From assembly GCF_024498075.1 (NCBI RefSeq), contig NZ_JANHOF010000002.1:230431-294430 (forward strand): DNA of 64,000 nt, read 5' to 3'. The translations under genes and the position numbers were made by a program. Positions within the stretch are counted from its first letter, which is position 1, and every line of letters starts with the position of its first letter. The notes below the pieces were generated by a model. It did no database searches and was not told the origin of the DNA. It saw only the letters and a list, made by a program, of their open reading frames with translations. Source of the DNA: Paenibacillus mendelii (GTDB lineage Bacteria > Bacillota > Bacilli > Paenibacillales > Paenibacillaceae). Positions 17,187 through 24,759 of this stretch are shown here, piece by piece.

Positions 17187-17630
17187 ATGAGGCTGAAGAC
17201 ATTCATACTTTGCTTGGCAGTCTTATTATTAACTTCATGTAACTCGTATTCGGTTAACGAAGCAAAGAAAAACGGGGATATAATCACAGGCTCAGCAGGA
17301 GAAATCAATCTTGGGAAGATTGACACCTTTATGAATGATGTTGAGAACAACAAAGAAAGCAAGGTTAGGATCACTGGATTTGGGATCGACGGAGAACCCG
17401 TCGTACAGGACCTTGGATATGATGGCAATCAGATCAAATACGTGTTTGATCCGCTCGGAGATAAGCTTATTGAGAAGACGGTATGTGACAAAATCGAGAA
17501 AACCCATATCACACGAGAGGATCAAGTAGCAGGGTTCGAATATGCTTTAAGCAGCTGCGAGCAAATCGTCGGCGTTCACCGCGAAGATGGCAACGAAATT
17601 CTAATCTTATTTGTAGCAGATAAGAAGTAA
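17187..17630 (+). CDS. DUF4362-like small lipoprotein
   Basis: A 147-residue predicted lipoprotein: a signal peptide with lipobox LLTSC (Cys at 18), then a small domain with the pattern GEINLGKIDTFMNDVENN...VRITGFGIDGEPVV, which resembles DUF4362 proteins of Bacilli. Two further Cys (near 98 and 118) may form a disulfide outside the cell. The function is unknown. It may share a transcript with the kinase upstream. Confidence 0.7.
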   Translation: MRLKTFILCLAVLLLTSCNSYSVNEAKKNGDIITGSAGEINLGKIDTFMNDVENNKESKVRITGFGIDGEPVVQDLGYDGNQIKYVFDPLGDKLIEKTVCDKIEKTHITREDQVAGFEYALSSCEQIVGVHREDGNEILILFVADKK

Positions 17631-17674
17631 CTGTGTGTTGATTCCCTAGATCGTTATATTACAGTGCCTGTATT

Positions 17675-17728
17675 CAAAAAATCCTCGATAACGAAATTTA
17701 GCTGCGAACTAAATTTCGTTATCGAGGA
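17675..17728 (-). terminator. terminator after the A-type Fe-S carrier gene
   Basis: A perfect 20-bp stem (17682-17701 with 17709-17728), loop of 7, followed on the minus strand by ATTTTTTG. It lies between converging genes and may also stop the lipoprotein transcript. Confidence 0.9.
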
Positions 17729-17754
17729 CATAAAATTCTACACACCTTTAACGA

Positions 17755-18117
17755 TTAACACTCACCTGCAGCAGCCGGCTTACCCGCCGCTGTAGCCGTG
17801 CGGAACGAAGAACCGCACCCGCAAGTTGTGGAAGCATTCGGATTATGCATCGTGAACCCTCCGCCCATGGCGGATTCCTTAAAGTCAATCTCAAGCCCGT
17901 TCAAATACTTGAGGCTTTCGGCATCTACGGCAACTGTTAGCCCGTTATGCTCCATGAATTGATCGTCGGCATTGCGCTCGTCGTCAAAGCCCATACCGTA
18001 TGAAAATCCGCTGCAGCCGCCTTCCTTCACGCTAACGCGAAGAAACATATTCGGCGTACCCTCGGCCTCTAGCATCTCTATTAATTTCTCGTTCGCTAAT
18101 TCGCTGATTGTAATCAT
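17755..18117 (-). CDS. A-type iron-sulfur carrier (ErpA/IscA-like, cf. YutM)
   Basis: A 120-residue Fe-S insertion protein. The three conserved cysteines are present: GGCSGFSYG (about Cys35) and the C-terminal CGCGSSF. It is slightly longer than usual because of an Ala-rich tail. The ATG at 18117 is chosen for GGGAGG 8 nt upstream. Such proteins hand Fe-S clusters to apo-enzymes; nearby NifU-like (21197) and radical SAM MqnE (18559) genes fit. A good promoter lies about 90 nt upstream. B. subtilis has the homologue yutM near yutI and yuzB, as here. Confidence 0.9.
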   Translation of the reverse strand: MITISELANEKLIEMLEAEGTPNMFLRVSVKEGGCSGFSYGMGFDDERNADDQFMEHNGLTVAVDAESLKYLNGLEIDFKESAMGGGFTMHNPNASTTCGCGSSFRTATAAGKPAAAGEC

Positions 18118-18203
18118 GTGCATTCCCTCCCAATTTCGCTGCTTTCGTGTCAAGGTAACTCCTGCTACGGAGCGGCCTTTTAGGAAAGTGCGCTGATACT
18201 TAC

Positions 18204-18232
18204 AGTATACTCCTAATCCACGAATGCCTCAA
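18204..18232 (-). promoter_or_regulatory. promoter of the A-type carrier gene
   Basis: Minus strand TTGAGG (18232-18227), 17-nt spacer, TATACT (18209-18204). The remaining stretch to the mqnE start (18233-18558) holds no gene or convincing promoter; a TTGACA at 18419 lacks a -10. Confidence 0.6.
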
Positions 18233-18558
18233 GAGACGGACGTCCGTTCATTAGCTTGCCCAAAATCCGCGGTCTCCTACCCCCCGTTTCGACTTTTCTT
18301 GTTGCCGCACAGAAGAGAGAAGATTATAATAGGTACGAATGAATCTGCTCGGGTCGAGAAAGTACTTTTTTTCACAAAGTTTTTCCTGAACCATGACTCC
18401 GTTTGAACGATAATCGCCTTGACATGGTTTTTTTCTGCACAAATCGTAGTTCACTGCTTCCCTGAATCATCAGACAGGCAGCCCAATCGACCATGCGCAA
18501 CACATCTTATACCATTATCCGGACCAATTCGTGCCCGGCGGACCAGGAGGAAACTCTC

Positions 18559-19662
18559 ATGAACGTCGTTATTCCAACAGAAGAGAAACAAATGCAGCAC
18601 ATCAAGGAGAAAGTGCGTTCCGGTGAACGGCTTTCGCATGAGGACGGCGTATTTCTGTACCGTTCCGACGACTTGTTAACGATCGGCCAAATGGCTAATG
18701 AAGCTAATTTACGCAAGAACGGCCGCAAAGTGTATTTTATCGAGAATATGAGCTTGTACTTTACGAATGTGTGCGAAGCTCATTGCGCGTTCTGCAATTT
18801 CCGTAAGGATGAGGGCGCCGAGGGTGCGTATACGCTTAGCGGCCCTGAGATGATCGAGTACGTGGAGCAGCATTTCCATCCAGGCGTGCGGGAATTCCAT
18901 ATTGTAGGCGGCCATAATAACCATGTGCCGTTTCAATACTACGTAGATTCGTTAAAAGCATTACATGAACGCTATCCCGATGTAACGCTCAAAGCCTACA
19001 CGGCTGCCGAGATTGATTTCTTCTCCCGCATTAGCGGCCTTAGCTACAGCGAAGTGCTGCAGGAGCTGATGAAGGCTGGTCTGAAGAGCCTCACTGGCGG
19101 CGGAGCCGAAATTTTGTCCGATGAATACCGTCGCAAGATGAAGGTCAACAAAGCCGATGTGTCACAATACCTGGACGTTCATCGCACCGCACATAATCTC
19201 GGCTTGCGTACTCACACGACGATGCTGTACGGTTCGGTCGAGAAACATGAGGACCGCATTCATCATATGATGCAAATTCGCGAGCTGCAGGACGAGACGA
19301 ACGGATTCCTTGTGTTCATCCCGCTCTCCATGCAGCCGATTAGTCCCAAAGCAAGCATCCGCCGCCGCAACTCGGCCTTCGAGGATCTGAAGACGATTGC
19401 CATCAGCCGCTTAATGCTTGATAATTTTCAGCATATTAAAGCTTATTTCATCAATATCGGAACACAGCTGACACAGGTGTCGCTGACCATGGGCGCCTCC
19501 GATGTTCACGGTACGATCGTGAAGGAACGGATCAGCCATGCAGCCGGGGCTCTTACACCAGAAGGCATTACACGCGACGACTTGATCTGGCTGGTGAAGG
19601 GTGCGGGGCGTATACCTGTTGAACGGGACACGTTCTACAATGAAGTTAAAGTGTACGAGTAA
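18559..19662 (+). CDS. mqnE: aminofutalosine synthase MqnE
   Basis: A 367-residue radical SAM enzyme of the futalosine route to menaquinone. It joins the enolpyruvyl group of the MqnA product to the adenosyl radical, giving aminofutalosine. The cluster motif is CEAHCAFC (CxxxCxxC), preceded by NMSLYFTNVC and followed by NFRKDEG, typical of MqnE rather than MqnC. GGGAEILSDEYR and FIPLSMQP are further family blocks. The ATG at 18559 has AGGAGG upstream. Menaquinone is the electron acceptor of the NDH-2 enzymes in this window. The other mqn genes are not in the window. Confidence 0.92.
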   Translation: MNVVIPTEEKQMQHIKEKVRSGERLSHEDGVFLYRSDDLLTIGQMANEANLRKNGRKVYFIENMSLYFTNVCEAHCAFCNFRKDEGAEGAYTLSGPEMIEYVEQHFHPGVREFHIVGGHNNHVPFQYYVDSLKALHERYPDVTLKAYTAAEIDFFSRISGLSYSEVLQELMKAGLKSLTGGGAEILSDEYRRKMKVNKADVSQYLDVHRTAHNLGLRTHTTMLYGSVEKHEDRIHHMMQIRELQDETNGFLVFIPLSMQPISPKASIRRRNSAFEDLKTIAISRLMLDNFQHIKAYFINIGTQLTQVSLTMGASDVHGTIVKERISHAAGALTPEGITRDDLIWLVKGAGRIPVERDTFYNEVKVYE

Positions 19663-19755
19663 GGCTTCCCGCGCATACTACTTGCATAAGCAGCGATACC
19701 ATCATGAGTGCACCATTCATACAAATATCATGCAGGAACGAAGGTTGGGATTTCA

Positions 19756-20823
19756 ATGAAACGCATAATCATTCTAGGTGGAGGCTATGGCGGCCTTACC
19801 GTCGCGCATGAGCTTCTTCAAGGCGAACTGCCGGATAATACGCACATCGTCCTCATCGACCGTATGCCGCATCAAGGCTTAAAGACGGAATATTACGCGC
19901 TCGCAGCGGGAACAGTAGCAGATGTCGATCTGCGGGTCGAATTCCCGACAGATCCGCGTCTAATAATAACGTATGGCGAAGTCCTTGATGTCGATCTGAG
20001 TAACAAGCAAGTCATGCTGGCAGGTCAAGACCCGCTTGAATATGAATGGCTCGTTATGGCGCTTGGCTGCACGGACAAGTATCATGGCATTGATGGTGCA
20101 GAGCAATATTCCAGCAGCATTCAGACGTTCGGCGCTACGCGCAGGACATACCAACGATTAAACGATGTGAAGCCATACGGCCAGGTTACGATTGTAGGAG
20201 GCGGGCTTAGCGGAGTTGAGGTGGCCTCGGAGCTGCGTGAAGGACGGCCGGATTTGAACATTCGTATTCTGGATCGGGGTCCTTCTATTCTCTCCGCATT
20301 CCCGAACAAGCTCCAGCACTATGTCTCCGAGTGGTTCATGGAGCATAATGTGGAGATGCGGGGGCATGTCGCCTTGAGCCGCCTGGAGAAGGGCGTGCTC
20401 TATGACAGCAATTCGCCTCAGCCGATTTTATCGGATGCTACGGTCTGGACGGCAGGTATTCAACCCGTATCCGTTATCCAAAGAATGCAGCAGCCGAAGG
20501 ATAATTTAGGCCGTCTGATCATTAACGAATACCATCAGCTGCCGGAATACCCAAATGTATACATTGTTGGCGATTGTGCTTCACTTCCCTTCTCGCCAAG
20601 CGCACAAGCTGCCGAAGCGCAAGGCAAGCAGGTAGCCGAAGTGATGCAGGCGATATGGAATGACAAGAAGCCCCGGCTTTCCAAAATTAAGCTCAGGGGC
20701 GTTCTCGGCTCGCTCGGCAAGAAAGCGGGCTTCGGACTCATGGGACGCACGGCCATTATGGGACGTGTGCCGCGTTTCTTGAAGAGCGGCGTGTTGTGGA
20801 AATCCAAGCGGCATCTCGGATAG
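19756..20823 (+). CDS. NADH dehydrogenase-like FAD protein (YutJ-like)
   Basis: A 355-residue FAD/NAD(P)-binding protein of the NDH-2 family, like B. subtilis YutJ. FAD motif GGGYGG is near residue 8; the second Rossmann motif is VGGGLSGVEVASE near 138; VYIVGDCASLPFSPSAQAAEAQGKQ near 260 corresponds to the quinone-site block but lacks the exact AQxAxQ. The ATG is placed at MKRIIIL because the fold begins there, although its Shine-Dalgarno is weak. It ends 27 nt from the converging yuzB. Whether it is a respiratory dehydrogenase is not certain. Confidence 0.85.
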   Translation: MKRIIILGGGYGGLTVAHELLQGELPDNTHIVLIDRMPHQGLKTEYYALAAGTVADVDLRVEFPTDPRLIITYGEVLDVDLSNKQVMLAGQDPLEYEWLVMALGCTDKYHGIDGAEQYSSSIQTFGATRRTYQRLNDVKPYGQVTIVGGGLSGVEVASELREGRPDLNIRILDRGPSILSAFPNKLQHYVSEWFMEHNVEMRGHVALSRLEKGVLYDSNSPQPILSDATVWTAGIQPVSVIQRMQQPKDNLGRLIINEYHQLPEYPNVYIVGDCASLPFSPSAQAAEAQGKQVAEVMQAIWNDKKPRLSKIKLRGVLGSLGKKAGFGLMGRTAIMGRVPRFLKSGVLWKSKRHLG

Positions 20824-20850
20824 ATGGTGCGCAGATCAGCGGATCGGGCA

Positions 20851-21111
20851 CTAGGGACGTTCTTGCCCCTCGCGCTCGATCCGCTGGGTTTTAATTTCAT
20901 CCATAATGCGATCGTATAATTCATCGGCCGTAACAGCCGCTATGATTTCACCATTCACCAGGCCGAAGGGAAATAAATAGCATTCTCCGCAATTGCCGAG
21001 ACAGCCGTATTCGATCACTTCCATCTCGGGATCCTGCTCTAACCGTTTCATCGTTTGATCTGTGTCCAGATGCATATTACTTGCGCAAAATTCAATAATT
21101 GGCTTAAGCAT
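20851..21111 (-). CDS. yuzB: YuzB-like DUF1450 protein
   Basis: An 86-residue protein of the DUF1450/YuzB family. It has a conserved early Cys (FCASN) and the motif EYGCLGNCGECYLFPF-like block with three Cys, suggesting a bound metal or Fe-S cluster. In Bacilli it lies beside yutJ and the NifU-like yutI, as here. The function is not established. It is divergent from the NifU-like gene. Confidence 0.87.
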   Translation of the reverse strand: MLKPIIEFCASNMHLDTDQTMKRLEQDPEMEVIEYGCLGNCGECYLFPFGLVNGEIIAAVTADELYDRIMDEIKTQRIEREGQERP

Positions 21112-21144
21112 TAATCATTCACCTTGTTCCTGCGTTGATATCCA

Positions 21145-21173
21145 TTTTCAACGGCATCGATTTGTACTATAAT
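21145..21173 (+). promoter_or_regulatory. promoter of the NifU-like gene
   Basis: TTTTCA (21145-21150), 17-nt spacer, TATAAT (21168-21173); 24 nt before the start codon. Confidence 0.6.
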
Positions 21174-21196
21174 AGAGGAGAAAGGAGTTGATTGCA

Positions 21197-21442
21197 ATGA
21201 GCGAAAGTACACAAAGCACGATGTATGATGAAGTGCTGGACGTTCTCGATAAGCTTCGTCCGTTTCTGCAACGCGACGGCGGCGACGTTGAGCTCGTCGA
21301 TGTTGAAGACGGTATCGTTAAATTGCGTCTTGTAGGTGCTTGCGGCAGCTGTCCAAGTTCAACGATTACGCTTAAAGCGGGTATAGAGCGTGCCCTGCTT
21401 GAAGAGGTTGAAGGCGTACAAGAGGTTATGCAAGTATTCTAA
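21197..21442 (+). CDS. NifU C-terminal-domain Fe-S scaffold/carrier (YutI-like)
   Basis: An 81-residue protein made only of the NifU C-terminal domain. The cluster-binding CGSCPSS motif (CxxC) is in place, after the conserved [15 protein letters not shown] helix and strand. It acts as a scaffold or carrier of Fe-S clusters. The ATG at 21197 has AAAGGAG 9 nt upstream. With the A-type carrier at 17755 and YuzB it forms the conserved yut-type Fe-S neighbourhood. Confidence 0.93.
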   Translation: MSESTQSTMYDEVLDVLDKLRPFLQRDGGDVELVDVEDGIVKLRLVGACGSCPSSTITLKAGIERALLEEVEGVQEVMQVF

Positions 21443-21471
21443 GACCGATTTACTAGGTCCCTTTATTCAAT

Positions 21472-21526
21472 AAGAGTCTTGCCGGTATCCGCATTTCATC
21501 TTGAAATGCGAGCCGGTAAGACTCTT
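21472..21526 (+). terminator. terminator after the NifU-like gene
   Basis: A long hairpin (AAGAGTCTT-CCGG arm at 21472-21485 with 21512-21526, inner stem CGCATTTCA/TGAAATGCG) followed by TTTTT. It is partly symmetric and may also serve the converging SDR gene. Confidence 0.85.
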
Positions 21527-21550
21527 TTTCCGTTCATAATGGATTTATCT

Positions 21551-22339
21551 TTACGATTGATTGGCTATGCTTGTTTTAATAGGATCAAATCCGCCGTTCA
21601 CATCGACGATATTGCCGGTCAGATAATCCGATTGCGGCAGACAAAGAAACGTGATGACGCGGGCGATATCTTCTCCACTGCCCGGCCGGCCCAGCGGGGA
21701 TTCCTCGTCGCGTTCGTCCAGCACCTCGGCGATGGTCCTCTCCTTATTGGTGCCGCGAATGTCGCCAGGGCATATCATATGCACCGTTATGCCGCTTGGG
21801 GCTTCTTCGACGGCAAGCGTCTTCGTAAAGGAGACCAGGCCAGTCTTCGCGGCGGCATACACAGCCCGGTGCGGCCATGCACGGCCTTCTCCGGCGTGGC
21901 CGAAGCCGAAGTGAATGATTCGGCCCCACTGGCGCTTCCTCATCCCCCGCAGCAGCTTATGATCAAGCAGCATTACGCCGAGCAGATTGCCATGCAGAAG
22001 TCCAACGATATCTTCCTCTTCATAGTCGGCAAACAAACGTCGCTCCCGGATAAAGGGTCCCGCATTGTTGATCAGAATGTCGATGCCCCCTGTGGAAGAC
22101 CATTGCTCCGCCTGTACAGCGAGCTGTTCAACGTCCCCCCGGTTTGCAATATCGGCACGGATCGCGGTTGCGCGAACGCCGAGCTGACTGATCGCCGCAG
22201 CGAGCGAGTGCGCCTCTTCTGCGCTATTCACGTAGTTAAGGACGATGTCGCATCCCATATTCGCCAGCGCTAATGCCGTCATTTTCCCTAATCCCTTGGC
22301 ACTGCCCGTGACCAATGCCGTCCTGCCCTTCAGCTCCAT
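21551..22339 (-). CDS. short-chain dehydrogenase/reductase, catalytic Ser missing
   Basis: A 262-residue SDR. The cofactor motif TGSAKGLG (about residues 11-18) and NNAG are intact, and YAAAK holds the catalytic Tyr and Lys. The position usually filled by the catalytic Ser, 13 residues before the Tyr, is His in FGFGHAGEGR. It may therefore be a divergent reductase or have lost activity. The ATG at 22339 is chosen because AGGAGG lies 8 nt upstream; a GTG two codons earlier is the alternative. It follows the HEPN-like gene by 53 nt. Confidence 0.82.
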   Translation of the reverse strand: MELKGRTALVTGSAKGLGKMTALALANMGCDIVLNYVNSAEEAHSLAAAISQLGVRATAIRADIANRGDVEQLAVQAEQWSSTGGIDILINNAGPFIRERRLFADYEEEDIVGLLHGNLLGVMLLDHKLLRGMRKRQWGRIIHFGFGHAGEGRAWPHRAVYAAAKTGLVSFTKTLAVEEAPSGITVHMICPGDIRGTNKERTIAEVLDERDEESPLGRPGSGEDIARVITFLCLPQSDYLTGNIVDVNGGFDPIKTSIANQS

Positions 22340-22392
22340 GGGCACTCCCTCCTCATGTAAACGAACGACGTTTCCTTGAGAAGTATAGCATA

Positions 22393-23103
22393 TTACAGTC
22401 TATTCCTCATCCATCTTTCGGTGTACTCGAACGATAAACGCAAGCTTTCGATAACCAGGTCCATCCCTTGCTTCAGGTCCTCAGTTTGGGCTTGCAGATT
22501 CTCGAGCCGGTAGCCGGAGCCATACGCATCATGGGACTGCATAAGATCATCCTGCATTTCCGAATTCATGTAATGAATTTCGGTATTGCGGCGCTTGCGC
22601 ATGCGGCCCATCGGTTCCTTATACCGCTCCTTCAAATCGTTCAGTGCGATCATAAGCTCAGGATGGGAATTTCGCTGCCGCATATTGCGCAGGACGGTAA
22701 AGTATGAAAAATGTGCCTTAAACCGCTCGGTTTGCAGCTCCAAAATATCGTTGAGCAGCGTTCCGAGCTTATCCAGGATCGAGAACAACCGAATGAATGC
22801 ATTCTTATCGAAATAGACATAACGGTTGTAATCGCGCCGCTCCGCAGGTGACATGGCATCGACGGAGCCGGATGTCACTTTAACCGCAAACTTCTGGGAA
22901 ACGTATTGGCTCTGCTCCAGCTCATCTAGCGAAGCTAACAGCCCTAGCGTCCAGATCTCATATTTGCGAAGCTTGTGCTTGGAGTCGCTATGTCGCTCGA
23001 TTTGTTTGTTCAGCATGCTTCTGAACCGCTCCATAGCCTGCATCGCGATTAGCAGCTTGCCATCCGCTTGTCGCGGCTGTTCGTCGAAGATCATTCGCAG
23101 CAT
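22393..23103 (-). CDS. HEPN-like protein, probably the Cthe_2314 type
   Basis: A 236-residue, mostly helical soluble protein. Near residues 172-177 it holds R-NTEI-H, the RxxxxH pattern that marks HEPN domains, many of which are RNases in toxin or stress systems. The length and order of helices fit the Cthe_2314-type HEPN family of Firmicutes, but I cannot confirm this without a profile search. The start at 23103 follows GGGGAGGGG; a TTG further up is possible. No antitoxin-like gene is adjacent, so a toxin role is not supported by context. Confidence 0.55.
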   Translation of the reverse strand: MLRMIFDEQPRQADGKLLIAMQAMERFRSMLNKQIERHSDSKHKLRKYEIWTLGLLASLDELEQSQYVSQKFAVKVTSGSVDAMSPAERRDYNRYVYFDKNAFIRLFSILDKLGTLLNDILELQTERFKAHFSYFTVLRNMRQRNSHPELMIALNDLKERYKEPMGRMRKRRNTEIHYMNSEMQDDLMQSHDAYGSGYRLENLQAQTEDLKQGMDLVIESLRLSFEYTERWMRNRL

Positions 23104-23233
23104 TGTCTCTATATGCCCCTCCCCGCTTAGCAAGGTGTTCTTGGAATTTAGTTAGGTTGCCCTGCCTAAGGGTCGATAAGCATGAAAAATTTCACTTCAG
23201 CAGCTGACTTATGCCCTCTCACCAGCCGGCAAT

Positions 23234-24169
23234 TCACCGGTGCAGCCGTTCTCCCTGCCACTTCCAAGCACGAATGGCCAAGTCTGCCACGACCCCGAAG
23301 AAGGCGGATATAATTAAGTTATGGAGCATATTCGTAAAGATGAACAGCTCTTCATTCGTTAACGTTAACGTAAGAAGGGCTCCGCTGAGCACTTGCGCGA
23401 CAATCAGAACAAAAGCGATGGTAGCAGAGCGACGCAATCCTTCATTCGAACTGCAGACGCGATAGATATGAATCATCAGCCATCCTACCACAAGAAACAG
23501 AATAAACGCGGCAACACGGTGAGCAAATACGAATCGTGTTATTCCTTCCCATTCAGGAATGATCTCACCGTTACATAGCGGCCATCCCAGACAGCCGCCA
23601 GCCGAATCCGTATGGCGGATATAAGCACCCAAATAAATAACGAAATAACAATAAATAATGGTAGCTACGGCCAGCATAAAGACCGATCGCGGTACCGGAA
23701 CCGAAGGCTTGTCCACCGACTCGCCCCGATTCATCCGTCTTGCCCACAGCCAGAGCAGAAGCGTGAAGGCAAAGGCCATAATCGATAAGCCAAAATGGAG
23801 CGCCATCACAGCTGCGGATTGCGGCCACATCACTGCAGCAGCCCCCATCAGAGCCTGCAATACCGTAAAGAAGCCTGCTCCGGCCGCATATGAAAGCGCC
23901 TCGCGATAACGGTAACGGCGGTACAATTGGATGCTTCCAATAAAGGAGGCTAGAACAAGAAGCCCAACGATGCTTGTGACAAGCCGGTGGGAATATTCAA
24001 TTAAAGATTCAAGCGTATAGGCTGGAACGAATTTGCCGTGACATAGCGGCCAATCATCGCCACATCCACGGCCCGAATCGGTATTCGTTACGAGCGCGCC
24101 GCCAAGCAGTACAATAAGCATTCCGATGCATGTCACGGCAGTGAGCATGCGAAACCGGCTGGATACCAT
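23234..24169 (-). CDS. ctaA: heme A synthase CtaA
   Basis: A 311-residue membrane protein with eight helices that oxidises the heme O methyl group to give heme A for aa3-type oxidases. The two halves repeat: each has a Cys pair in an outside loop (CGDDWPLC near 36-43 and CLGWPLC near 193-199) and heme-ligand His (EYSHR, LHFG, FAHRV, MLHN). Length is normal for Bacilli. A TATAAT (24205-24210, minus) lies 36 nt upstream, and a perfect TGTGA-N6-TCACA site lies at 24243-24258. It links to hemQ and the respiratory genes in this window. Confidence 0.93.
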   Translation of the reverse strand: MVSSRFRMLTAVTCIGMLIVLLGGALVTNTDSGRGCGDDWPLCHGKFVPAYTLESLIEYSHRLVTSIVGLLVLASFIGSIQLYRRYRYREALSYAAGAGFFTVLQALMGAAAVMWPQSAAVMALHFGLSIMAFAFTLLLWLWARRMNRGESVDKPSVPVPRSVFMLAVATIIYCYFVIYLGAYIRHTDSAGGCLGWPLCNGEIIPEWEGITRFVFAHRVAAFILFLVVGWLMIHIYRVCSSNEGLRRSATIAFVLIVAQVLSGALLTLTLTNEELFIFTNMLHNLIISAFFGVVADLAIRAWKWQGERLHR

Positions 24170-24242
24170 ATGTCATCACCTTACTTCCGCGAATAATCTA
24201 CTCAATTATAGCGATAAAGACAGGCAAAAACCATGTTGAAAA

Positions 24243-24258
24243 TGTGAACATGATCACA
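24243..24258. promoter_or_regulatory. Crp/Fnr-type operator before ctaA
   Basis: TGTGAACATGATCACA is a perfect TGTGA-N6-TCACA. Its centre lies about 52 nt upstream of the start point implied by the TATAAT at 24205-24210. Confidence 0.55.
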
Positions 24259-24311
24259 TACTCAGAGCGTGTCACACTTCGGACATCCTTTAGTATAGCC
24301 CGTTTCTGCAT

Positions 24312-24357
24312 AAAAAAAGTCCGCAGGCCAGCCGGATGTACGGCATGGCCTGCGGAC
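24312..24357 (-). terminator. terminator after the thioredoxin-like gene
   Basis: A 12-bp perfect stem (24319-24330 with 24346-24357) plus an inner GCCG/CGGC pair, followed on the minus strand by seven T. Confidence 0.92.
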
Positions 24358-24376
24358 GGCAAGGCATAACGAAAAA

Positions 24377-24721
24377 TCAGGTATTCAGCGCCTCGTTCAT
24401 TTGCAGTGCGCGGCCTAGGAATTGCTCGATTTCTTCACGGGTTTTACGCAATTTGCTGACGAAACGAACGATTTCCTTGCCGCTGCGAAAGGCAATGAAG
24501 CTTGGAATGCCGAGTATGTTCAACTCGCTGCACAGGTCCGGCAGGTCATCCCGGTCGACATGAATGAACCGGATCCGCCCCTCATATTGCTGCTCGACAT
24601 CCGGCATGAACGGGTCGAGGAAGTGACAATCCTTGCACCACGTCGTCTTAAACACGGCGACCGTCAATTCTTCCGAAGCAACCGCTTCGCGGAACGCTTC
24701 ATCCGTGACAATGGTTTGCAT
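24377..24721 (-). CDS. thioredoxin-family protein
   Basis: A 114-residue cytoplasmic thioredoxin-fold protein. The active site is WCKDC (residues 29-33; CxxC), different from the WCGPC of classical thioredoxin, and the cis-Pro lies in GIPSF. It is like the YtpP/YdbP group of Bacilli. It lies 38 nt after the lipoprotein gene on the same strand and ends at a strong terminator, so it may be transcribed with that gene. The substrate is unknown. Confidence 0.85.
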   Translation of the reverse strand: MQTIVTDEAFREAVASEELTVAVFKTTWCKDCHFLDPFMPDVEQQYEGRIRFIHVDRDDLPDLCSELNILGIPSFIAFRSGKEIVRFVSKLRKTREEIEQFLGRALQMNEALNT

Positions 24722-24759
24722 CGCATGCGCTCCTTTCTAGGGCAGAGCCCTTCGGCTCG

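Noticed and set aside
18419-18447. Promoter of mqnE from TTGACA at 18419
   Set aside because: No acceptable -10 at 16-18 nt spacing.
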